A DNA stretch of 6,921 nt from Methylotenera sp. (GTDB taxonomy: Bacteria > Pseudomonadota > Gammaproteobacteria > Burkholderiales > Methylophilaceae). Below are positions 1 to 5,736 of the stretch, one piece after another. Position numbers and translations under genes: made by a program. Position 1 is the first letter of the stretch; each line of letters starts with the position of its first letter. The notes under the pieces are model-generated. The model had not been told where the DNA came from. It saw only the letters and a program-made list of their open reading frames with translations, and searched no databases. Where the stretch lies: NCBI GenBank assembly GCA_027487055.1, contig JAIYEJ010000235.1, positions 1 to 6,921 on the forward strand. Reading direction: 5' to 3'.

Positions 1-806
1 AGCAACTTAATCTGCCTTTTGATGCCTCCAAAGTGTTGCATATTCCCACATCTGTAACTGTGACGGCAGGCAAGTTAAACCCTCAAAATAGTCAGTATGT
101 GCTTAATCTAATCACGCATGCCATTGATGGCTGCCTAAGTAATCAATTTGATGCGATGGTTACTGCCCCAGTTCACAAAGGGGTGATTAATGATTCTGGC
201 ATTGCGTTTAGCGGGCATACGGAATTTATCGCAGAGTATACAAACACGTCTCAAGTTGTGATGATGCTGGTTGGTGGTCAAGAATCAAACCCGCTACGCG
301 TCGCATTAGCAACAACCCATTTAGCGTTGAAAGACGTTCCTGATGCTATCAATAAACAAAATCTTGAAGCTACAATTCGCATTTTACACAAAGACTTAAC
401 GAGTAAATTTGGCCAAAAAAATCCACACATCTTGGTTGCAGGGCTTAATCCACATGCAGGCGAAGATGGGCATTTAGGCATGGAAGAAATTGAAATCATT
501 AATCCAGTGCTGAATAAGTTGCGAAAAGAAAGTATGTGGCTTACAGGTGCATTGCCGGCCGATACACTGTTTACTGATAAATACTTGCTTCAGGCAGATG
601 CTGTACTTGCAATGTATCACGACCAAGGGTTACCTGTGCTAAAACACGCGAGCTTTGGCTCGGGGGTTAATGTTACTTTAGGTTTGCCTATTATTCGCAC
701 ATCAGTCGATCACGGCACAGCCTTAGATTTGGCGGGCACGGGCAATATTGATATTGGCAGCATGCAAGCTGCAATTGATTTGGCGATTGAATTATCTAAT
801 CAATAA
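1..806 (+). CDS. pdxA: 4-hydroxythreonine-4-phosphate dehydrogenase PdxA, 5'-truncated by window edge
   Basis: PdxA oxidises 4-phosphohydroxy-L-threonine with NAD in the DXP-dependent pyridoxal 5'-phosphate pathway; the product is condensed by PdxJ. The open frame runs into the window from its left edge (codons in phase from base 3), so GTG at 33 is internal and not a start. About 267 residues are visible; from memory the E. coli enzyme has 329, so some 60 N-terminal residues are missing. Visible family signatures are APVHKGVIN, GHTEF (substrate pocket), and the three metal-binding histidines in TTHL (His codon near 318), GLNPHAGE and YHDQGLPVLK, followed by GLPIIRTSVDHGTA and a conserved C-terminus. 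All catalytic motifs in the visible part are intact. The next gene, rsmA, follows after a very short gap, as in the widespread surA-pdxA-rsmA cluster. Identification is near certain. Confidence 0.97.
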   Translation, partial: QLNLPFDASKVLHIPTSVTVTAGKLNPQNSQYVLNLITHAIDGCLSNQFDAMVTAPVHKGVINDSGIAFSGHTEFIAEYTNTSQVVMMLVGGQESNPLRVALATTHLALKDVPDAINKQNLEATIRILHKDLTSKFGQKNPHILVAGLNPHAGEDGHLGMEEIEIINPVLNKLRKESMWLTGALPADTLFTDKYLLQADAVLAMYHDQGLPVLKHASFGSGVNVTLGLPIIRTSVDHGTALDLAGTGNIDIGSMQAAIDLAIELSNQ

Positions 807-822
807 TTAGGTAAAAATGCTC

Positions 823-1611
823 ATGAAACATATTGCAAAAAAAAGATTTGGACAAAACTTCTTAACTGACCAATCAATAATCACAAGCCTGATAGATGCA
901 ATTAATCCAAAACCTGATGAGATTATCGTAGAAATTGGGCCCGGCCTAGGGGCACTGACGAAACCTTTATTAGCAAAAATAAATCACTTAAATGTGATTG
1001 AGATTGACCGCGATATTGTGTCATGGATGCAAAATGAATATCAAAAACCTGCTTATGCCCACAATATTATTGATGTGCACAATATCGATGCACTTAAGTT
1101 TGAGTTTAAAACGCTAGGCAATCCTATTCGAGTTGTGGGCAATCTCCCTTACAATATTTCCACCCCCATTTTATTTCATTTGTTAGAGAATCTAGCATGC
1201 ATTACTGACATGCATTTTATGCTGCAAAAGGAAGTGGTAGAACGCATGGTGGCTGAGCCTTCCACGCCAGAATATGGTCGACTTAGCGTAATGTTGCAGT
1301 ATTATTTACAGATGGAATACTTAATCACTGTTCCGCCTGAAAGCTTTGAACCTGCCCCTAAAGTTGAGTCTGCTTTTGTGCGTTGTGTGCCACATGCAAC
1401 AACACCTTATGTGGCAAAAGATGTCAGTTTGTTTTCAAAAATAGTCTTAGCTGCTTTTGGTCAGCGTCGTAAAACAATACGTAATACCTTGAAAGACTTT
1501 TTAAACGACCATGACTTTATCGCATTAAATTTGGATTCACAACTTAGGGCCGAAAACCTTTCTACCCAACAATTTGTCTCGATTAGTAATTACGTCAGCA
1601 CCCAAAAATAA
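823..1611 (+). CDS. rsmA: 16S rRNA (adenine1518-N6/adenine1519-N6)-dimethyltransferase RsmA (KsgA)
   Basis: RsmA uses S-adenosylmethionine to dimethylate the two adjacent adenines of the helix 45 loop of 16S rRNA, a late check in 30S assembly in the cytoplasm. Counting from ATG 823 the protein is 262 residues, normal for the family. Motifs in order: RFGQNFL near residues 8-14; SAM-binding motif I, EIGPGLGALT at about 37-46; acidic IEID at about 59-62; catalytic NLPYN at 107-111; PPESFEPAPKVESAF in the C-terminal lid; and FGQRRKTIRNTLK at about 212-224. Two starts are possible, ATG 817 and ATG 823. The partial Shine-Dalgarno TAGGT at 808-812 lies 4 bases before the first and 10 before the second. 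I chose 823 because relatives usually begin MKHI-(K/R)KRFGQNFL; 817 would add only Met-Leu. Codons 5-8 contain an A8 run (837-844) encoding Lys-Lys. Probably co-transcribed with pdxA. Confidence 0.96.
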   Translation: MKHIAKKRFGQNFLTDQSIITSLIDAINPKPDEIIVEIGPGLGALTKPLLAKINHLNVIEIDRDIVSWMQNEYQKPAYAHNIIDVHNIDALKFEFKTLGNPIRVVGNLPYNISTPILFHLLENLACITDMHFMLQKEVVERMVAEPSTPEYGRLSVMLQYYLQMEYLITVPPESFEPAPKVESAFVRCVPHATTPYVAKDVSLFSKIVLAAFGQRRKTIRNTLKDFLNDHDFIALNLDSQLRAENLSTQQFVSISNYVSTQK

Positions 1612-1664
1612 ACTTTACATTAAGTTTTTACTGACGATTTCAAGGCTAAAGCTGCCTTTATTCT

Positions 1665-1674
1665 CTCAATTGAG
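1665..1674. repeat. perfect 10-bp palindrome CTCAATTGAG upstream of mshE
   Basis: This sequence reads the same on both strands and lies in the rsmA-mshE gap, overlapping the -35-like TTGAGT and abutting TTGACC. Its centre is exactly 40 bp from that of a second perfect palindrome at 1705-1714. That it is an operator half is inference; the palindrome itself is plain in the sequence. Confidence 0.5.
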
Positions 1675-1704
1675 TTGACCTATACCAGATTATATTTGTG
1701 GTAT
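1670..1704 (+). promoter_or_regulatory. candidate sigma-70 promoter for the pilus operon (weak)
   Basis: Two weak pairings are visible. One is TTGAGT (1670-1675) with TATATT (1691-1696), a good -10 but a short 15-bp spacer. The other is TTGACC (1675-1680) with TGGTAT (1699-1704), a good -35 with an 18-bp spacer but a poor -10. A promoter is expected here because function changes from housekeeping to pilus genes and this is the longest gap between them. The mismatch in each pairing may mean an activator is needed. Transcription reading through from rsmA is the alternative, since I see no convincing terminator. Confidence 0.3.
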
Positions 1705-1714
1705 GTGTATACAC
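1705..1714. repeat. perfect 10-bp palindrome GTGTATACAC upstream of mshE
   Basis: This is a second self-complementary 10-mer, just downstream of the promoter-like boxes and ending 14 bases before the mshE start codon. It could be a regulator site or could form a small structure in the leader mRNA. No specific regulator family is recognised from it. Confidence 0.45.
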
Positions 1715-1718
1715 GAAT

Positions 1719-1724
1719 AGAGGA
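1719..1724 (+). promoter_or_regulatory. Shine-Dalgarno AGAGGA that fixes the mshE start
   Basis: AGAGGA ends 4 bases before ATG 1729. The in-frame TTG at 1675 has no comparable site and lies within the -35-like TTGACC, so this ribosome site decides for the 568-residue protein. Confidence 0.7.
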
Positions 1725-1728
1725 CGCA

Positions 1729-3435
1729 ATGGCGGCACCTTCAAAAATACGCCTCGGTGAACTACTCGTCCAGAACGATTTAATTTCTGCCGACGTATTA
1801 ATTAATGCATTAGATGAACAAAAACGCACAGGCAAAAAACTTGGTCGCATATTTGTGGATGGTGGTTATGTAACAGAAATACAAATTTCTGAAGCTTTGG
1901 CTCGTCAGTTAAAAATTGAATATATCGATTTGCAACAATATGACACAAGACCAGAAATTATCGCCAAATTACCTGAAGCGCAAGCAAGACGCTTTAGATG
2001 TGCAGTGCTTGAAGACAGAGGCACGAGCTATTTGGTTGGCATGGTTGATCCTACCGATATTTTTGCTTACGACGAAATCGTACGAATTCTACGTAAAGAT
2101 ATTGACCTTGCAGTCATTCAAGAAGGTTCACTATTACAACTGATTGATCGTAGCTATCGACGCACCAGTGAAATTTCGACGCTTGCCTTAGAGCTCGGTG
2201 AAGACTTGGGTGATAATTCGATTGATTTCTCCTCTATTGCTGATGCAAAAAATGCAGAAGAAGCGCCTGTTGTAAAATTATTACAGACAATTTTTGAAGA
2301 TGCAGTGCAAGTAAGAGCATCAGACATTCACATTGAGCCACAAGAAGGAAAACTGCACATACGCTTTAGAATCGATGGCGTGATGCATTTTCAAACTCAA
2401 TCTGAATTAAAAATCGCATCGGCTTTAGTGTTGCGTTTAAAGCTTATGTCTGGCTTAGATATTTCAGAAAAACGTCTTCCGCAAGATGGTCGTTTTGCAG
2501 TCAAAGTAAAACAGCAAGCAGTTGATGTACGTATTTCTACTATGCCTACTCAGTATGGCGAATCAGTCGTGATGCGCTTACTGATTCAAAATAGTAATAG
2601 CTTTACGCTTGAAAGCCTAGGCATGCCTAGTGAAATGTTAGTACGTTTCCGCAAGTTAATTCATAGACCCAGCGGTATGGTGCTAGTTACTGGGCCTACT
2701 GGCAGCGGAAAAACAACAACCCTTTATGCGGCGCTCAACGAACTTAATTCGAATTCAAACAAAATTATTACAGTAGAAGACCCTGTCGAATATCGCCTGC
2801 CAGGGATTAACCAAGTGCAAGTGAATGAAAAAATCGATTTAGATTTTTCACGTGTGTTGCGCTCTACCTTAAGGCAAGACCCAGATATTGTCCTTATTGG
2901 TGAGATGCGCGATCAAGAAACAGCACAAATAGGTTTACGCGCTGCGATGACAGGGCATTTAGTACTTTCTACTTTACATACCAATGACGCAATAAGCTCA
3001 CCTATTCGCATGATAGACATGGGTGCACCGCGATTTATGGTTGCGATGTCTATTGTAGCTGTAATTGCGCAACGTTTAGTCAGATTAATTTGCGATAACT
3101 GCATAGAGCAACATGTGCTTAGCCCTGCAGAAAACGGTTGGTTACTACAAGAGTTAGGTCAAGACATTAATGAACATCTTTATGTGCATGGTAAAGGTTG
3201 CAGCAAATGTAATGGAACAGGTTATATAGGTCGCGTAGGAGTATATGAACTACTTGAAATGAATAACGCGCTGGTTGACGCCGCAAATCAACCAGACCCA
3301 GATCATTTTATTAAACTTGCACGGCAACAAATGGTAGGTAAAACATTGCGCAAAAGTGCAGTAGATTTGGTAATACAAAAGAGAACTACGGTTGCCGAAG
3401 CAATGCGTATTAGCAACGAGTTTGATGATTATTAA
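1729..3435 (+). CDS. mshE: MSHA-type pilus assembly ATPase MshE (GspE/PilB family) with N-terminal MshEN domain
   Basis: Cytoplasmic hexameric ATPase that powers pilin insertion into a type IV pilus through the MshG platform. From ATG 1729 it has 568 residues. Residues 8-31 and 37-60 form two 24-residue RLGxxLV...L..AL..Q repeats joined by a 5-residue linker, the layout of the c-di-GMP-binding MshEN domain. A second N-terminal module (ASDIHIEP, FRIDGVM) precedes the motor core. The core has Walker A GPTGSGKT at 322-329, the Asp box ITVEDPVEYR, Walker B with DIVLIGEMRD at about 386-395, a His box GHLVLSTLHTNDA, and a zinc tetracysteine C455/C458 with C491/C494. All catalytic motifs are intact. 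Repeat I has Asp17 where Gly is usual, and repeat II begins with Lys37 instead of Arg. MshE is favoured over PilB or GspE because MshG and MshA-, MshC- and MshD-like pilins follow. The next gene starts 2 bases after its stop. Confidence 0.93.
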   Translation: MAAPSKIRLGELLVQNDLISADVLINALDEQKRTGKKLGRIFVDGGYVTEIQISEALARQLKIEYIDLQQYDTRPEIIAKLPEAQARRFRCAVLEDRGTSYLVGMVDPTDIFAYDEIVRILRKDIDLAVIQEGSLLQLIDRSYRRTSEISTLALELGEDLGDNSIDFSSIADAKNAEEAPVVKLLQTIFEDAVQVRASDIHIEPQEGKLHIRFRIDGVMHFQTQSELKIASALVLRLKLMSGLDISEKRLPQDGRFAVKVKQQAVDVRISTMPTQYGESVVMRLLIQNSNSFTLESLGMPSEMLVRFRKLIHRPSGMVLVTGPTGSGKTTTLYAALNELNSNSNKIITVEDPVEYRLPGINQVQVNEKIDLDFSRVLRSTLRQDPDIVLIGEMRDQETAQIGLRAAMTGHLVLSTLHTNDAISSPIRMIDMGAPRFMVAMSIVAVIAQRLVRLICDNCIEQHVLSPAENGWLLQELGQDINEHLYVHGKGCSKCNGTGYIGRVGVYELLEMNNALVDAANQPDPDHFIKLARQQMVGKTLRKSAVDLVIQKRTTVAEAMRISNEFDDY

Positions 3436-3437
3436 AA

Positions 3438-4664
3438 ATGCCTACTTTTAAATATACTGGCCGAGACTTAAGTGGCAGCTTAGTACAAGGCACGCTAGAT
3501 AGTGAAAATAGTAACGCGCTAGCAAGTTTACTGTTTAGCCGCAATATCACGCCGCTAGAAATCAATCCACAAATAGAAGCAACTTCAAGCAAGAGTGTAT
3601 CAATGACATTCTTTGAAGAAAAAATTGAAACCATTGATGTCATGCTGTTTAGTAGACAAATGTACACCTTACTAAAAGCTGGCATCCCAATCATGAATGC
3701 ACTTAACGGGTTGCAAGCTTCAACTAAAAACAAAACCTTCTCTATTGTTGTAGGCAACATTCGCGAAAGCCTCGGCAGTGGACGTGAGTTATCTTCTGCA
3801 TTAGCGCAACATCCAAAAGTATTTTCTAATTTTTATGTCAATATGGTACGTGTGGGTGAGACCACAGGCATGCTAGATGCTGTATTTATGCGCTTATTCG
3901 ATCACCTAGAATTTGAGCGTTTCATGCACGACCAAATTAAATCTGCATTACGCTATCCTACTTTTGTCATTATCGCGATGGCTGTCGCAATAATTGTGGT
4001 GAATCTATTTGTAATCCCAGCATTTGCCAAAGTTTTTCAAAGCTTTGGTGCTGAGTTACCCATCCTAACACGCGCATTACTAAGCTTTTCAAAGTTTATG
4101 GTGGCTTTTTGGCCAGTCATCCTGATTGGCACCATAGGGGCGATTTTTCTATTTAAAAAATACATTAACACCCGCATTGGAAAGTACAAATGGGATAGTT
4201 TTAAATTAAAAACACCACTTGCTGGAAAGATTATTCACAAGGCGACCATGGCAAGATTTGCTAGAAGCTTTGCTTTATCCAGCAAAAGTGGCGTGCCGAT
4301 TACGACAGGGCTAAAGTTAGTAGCACAAACTGCCGATAACGATTATATCTCGAGCAAAATTGATGAAATGCGCGCTAGTGTAGAGCGTGGCGAAAGCATT
4401 CTACGCACGGCTACCAACAGCGGTGTTTTTAATCCTGTTGTACTACAAATGATTGCAGTGGGCGAAGAGTCTGGTTCATTGGATGACTTGATGCAAGAAG
4501 TCGCGGACATGTATCAGCGCGATGTGGAATACGAAATTAAAACACTGGGTGCGCAGATTGAACCTATTTTAATCGTGTTTTTAGGCGTCATGGTGTTGGT
4601 TTTAGCGTTGGGAATTTTCTTGCCAATATGGGATTTGGGCAATATCGCTTTGCACAAAAATTAG
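3438..4664 (+). CDS. mshG: MSHA pilus inner-membrane platform protein MshG (GspF/PilC family)
   Basis: Polytopic inner-membrane protein that couples the assembly ATPase to pilin extrusion. At 408 residues it has normal length for the GspF/PilC family. Two homologous cytoplasmic T2SSF domains are visible, roughly 70-195 and 272-395. Each carries the same two signatures: LLKAGIPIMNAL with MVRVGETTGMLD in the first, and LSSKSGVPITTGL with MIAVGEESGSLDD in the second. Hydrophobic spans lie at about 175-197, 222-240 and 376-396, the last followed by the typical FLPIWDLG ending. The N-terminal MPTFKYTGRDLSG is also family-typical. ATG 3438 lies 2 bases after the mshE stop with no clear Shine-Dalgarno, only an A-run, so translation is probably coupled to mshE. 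The assignment to MshG rather than PilC or GspF rests on the neighbours. Confidence 0.93.
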   Translation: MPTFKYTGRDLSGSLVQGTLDSENSNALASLLFSRNITPLEINPQIEATSSKSVSMTFFEEKIETIDVMLFSRQMYTLLKAGIPIMNALNGLQASTKNKTFSIVVGNIRESLGSGRELSSALAQHPKVFSNFYVNMVRVGETTGMLDAVFMRLFDHLEFERFMHDQIKSALRYPTFVIIAMAVAIIVVNLFVIPAFAKVFQSFGAELPILTRALLSFSKFMVAFWPVILIGTIGAIFLFKKYINTRIGKYKWDSFKLKTPLAGKIIHKATMARFARSFALSSKSGVPITTGLKLVAQTADNDYISSKIDEMRASVERGESILRTATNSGVFNPVVLQMIAVGEESGSLDDLMQEVADMYQRDVEYEIKTLGAQIEPILIVFLGVMVLVLALGIFLPIWDLGNIALHKN

Positions 4665-4668
4665 AAAA

Positions 4669-5100
4669 ATGATGCAGAGAGTCCCTTCATCAAGGTATGC
4701 GAAAACTGCACATCGGTTCAATTTTTTGGTGACTTTGAGTGTGATTGGCCTATTAGGAACATGGCTTTTGCATAGCTTAAATGATGCACATGCTGATATT
4801 GAAAAAGTAATGTTTGAAACAGAGTTAAGTAACCTAAGGCTTAGTATTACTGAGGTTTGGGTTCTAAAAAGTATAGAAAATAAACCGCTTAATTTGGCAA
4901 AACTTACTAATAGCAACCCGATGTTGCTGATTGCAGAAAAACCAAAAAACTATGTTGGTGAAAGTGCGCAAACACCAAAAAAAGATGAAGCAATTTGGTA
5001 TTTTGATACGCAGAAAAAATGTTTGATTTATGTGTTTAAAGATGGTCGGCAAGCCGCTTATAAGCTTGCTGGCTTAACAGGATTAACTTTAGTTAGATGA
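4669..5100 (+). CDS. small single-span membrane protein in the mshF position
   Basis: The protein has 143 residues, with a short basic N-terminus, one hydrophobic span at about 18-36, and a polar region of about 105 residues predicted to lie in the periplasm. It sits between mshG and the first prepilin, the slot of mshF in MSHA loci, so an accessory role in pilus assembly is inferred from position. The region after the span (about 42-66, with several acidic residues and leucines) could form a helix, giving a pilin-like outline. However, there is no Gly-Phe cleavage site and no Glu at +5, so it should not be processed by prepilin peptidase. The C-terminal third (AIWYFDTQKKCLIYVF) looks like a small beta-structured domain with one Cys. 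ATG 4669 and ATG 4672 are adjacent; neither has a clear ribosome site beyond AGAAAA. The start is 4 bases after the mshG stop, suggesting coupling. I cannot confirm MshF homology from sequence alone. Confidence 0.75.
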   Translation: MMQRVPSSRYAKTAHRFNFLVTLSVIGLLGTWLLHSLNDAHADIEKVMFETELSNLRLSITEVWVLKSIENKPLNLAKLTNSNPMLLIAEKPKNYVGESAQTPKKDEAIWYFDTQKKCLIYVFKDGRQAAYKLAGLTGLTLVR

Positions 5101-5117
5101 GAAATAACCTATTTTTG

Positions 5118-5123
5118 AAAGGA
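5118..5123 (+). promoter_or_regulatory. Shine-Dalgarno AAAGGA that decides the first prepilin start
   Basis: AAAGGA lies 6 bases before ATG 5130. An upstream in-frame ATG at 5097 overlaps the TGA of the previous gene but lacks such a site. The 5130 start gives a canonical 7-residue prepilin leader. Confidence 0.75.
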
Positions 5124-5129
5124 AACAAC

Positions 5130-5678
5130 ATGTTGAATAAATCTAAAGGTTTTACTTTGATTGAATTGGTCGTTGTGATTGTGATTCTTGGTATTTTGTC
5201 TGCAGTCGCACTGCCACGCTTTACAAGCTTACAACGTGATGCTCGTATTGCCAAATTAAATGCCGCTAAGGGCAGTGTAGCAGCTGCATCCGCTTTGCTC
5301 CATGCAACTGTACTCGCAAAAAACAATATTGCAGATGCTGCTGTATGCCCTGGTACGGCAATCATCGCAAACAATAGTAATGGCGCAACAGGTACCTTAT
5401 GTACTGAAAACGGTGTAATTAACTTGGTGAATGCTTACCCAGATGTTACGGCAATTGGTACTGCGGGCATTCTTTCAGCTGCTGGCATAACCACCACATT
5501 TAACCCAACTTTGGCGCAACTACAAGCTGAAGGCTATAACTACACTTCTACGGCTACGGATGGCACTTTCCAAATTCAAGGTGCAACGGCACCAGCAACC
5601 TGCCAATTCACTTACATAGAACCAACGGTTGCTAACAGTGCGCCTGTGATTACACCTGTGATTACTACCGGCTGCTAA
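5130..5678 (+). CDS. type IVa prepilin, MshA-like (first of two tandem pilins)
   Basis: Precursor of an MSHA-type pilin subunit, 182 residues from ATG 5130. The leader MLNKSKG is cut before Phe8 (KG|FTLIE), leaving a mature protein of 175 residues with Glu at +5. The N-terminal helix GFTLIELVVVIVILGIL runs into ALPRF and a DAR motif typical of MshA-type pilins. The globular part has four cysteines: C73 and C91, and C158 with the final residue C182. The last pair would close a C-terminal loop (CX23C), as in many type IV pilins. The tail holds a tandem PVIT-PVIT encoded by a 12-base duplication. The gene follows the mshF-slot gene by 29 bases and has a strong ribosome site, suiting a highly made structural protein. 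By position it matches mshB; by content it looks as much like a major pilin, so no symbol is assigned. Confidence 0.92.
   Translation: MLNKSKGFTLIELVVVIVILGILSAVALPRFTSLQRDARIAKLNAAKGSVAAASALLHATVLAKNNIADAAVCPGTAIIANNSNGATGTLCTENGVINLVNAYPDVTAIGTAGILSAAGITTTFNPTLAQLQAEGYNYTSTATDGTFQIQGATAPATCQFTYIEPTVANSAPVITPVITTGC
5643..5665 (+). repeat. 12-bp tandem duplication in pilin C-terminal coding region
   Basis: CCTGTGATTAC occurs at 5643-5653 and again at 5655-5665, in frame, encoding Pro-Val-Ile-Thr twice (residues 172-179). The copies are identical across 11 bases, with silent differences only at the ACA/ACT Thr codons. It looks like a recent slippage duplication inside the disulfide-bounded tail. 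Confidence 0.8.
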
Positions 5679-5736
5679 ATTTATAGATTAATTTTTTTCC
5701 AGTAGCATTTTTTTATTTTTTTAAGGAGCAGTTGAA
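5679..5736 (+). other. T-rich spacer between the two MshA-like pilins, with three T7 tracts
   Basis: This 58-base gap holds three separate runs of exactly seven T (5692-5698, 5708-5714 and 5716-5722), then the AAGGAG ribosome site. No GC-rich hairpin precedes the runs, so a classical terminator is not supported. A promoter for the second pilin could lie here, but I see no well-matched -35/-10 pair. The U-rich leader may mark an RNA-processing or regulator site; that is speculation. Confidence 0.4.
5723..5728 (+). promoter_or_regulatory. strong Shine-Dalgarno AAGGAG for the second prepilin
   Basis: AAGGAG with an 8-base spacing to ATG 5737 is the best ribosome site in the window. It confirms the unusually long leader peptide, as no other in-frame start lies before the cleavage site. 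Confidence 0.85.

Noticed and set aside
33..35. GTG at 33 as a start codon of pdxA
   Set aside because: The frame is open to the left edge and the missing part matches the expected N-terminal domain of PdxA, so this is an internal Val codon.
278..499. Antisense open frame within pdxA (and similar antisense frames at 2913-3104, 3410-3760, 4602-4916, 4864-5052, 5093-5374 and 6652-6849)
   Set aside because: All lie opposite well-supported genes, lack ribosome sites and have no recognisable domains; they are shadows of the coding strand.
837..844. A8 run near the start of rsmA as a programmed frameshift or phase-variation site
   Set aside because: It simply encodes the usual lysines before RFGQNFL, and rsmA is not a gene type expected to phase-vary; no alternative-frame product is visible.
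1642..1658. Hairpin AAGGC/GCCTT after rsmA as an intrinsic terminator
   Set aside because: The stem is only 5 bp with a 7-base loop and is followed by TATTCTC instead of a T-run; too weak to call.
1675..1728. TTG at 1675 as start of mshE, adding 18 residues
   Set aside because: The extra residues (Tyr- and Leu-rich) do not fit the MshE N-terminus, the TTG lies inside a -35-like TTGACC, and ATG 1729 has AGAGGA in front and begins just before the RLGELL motif.
1916..2143. Open frame in another + frame inside mshE
   Set aside because: It is entirely inside the conserved N-terminal part of mshE and has no recognisable protein features.
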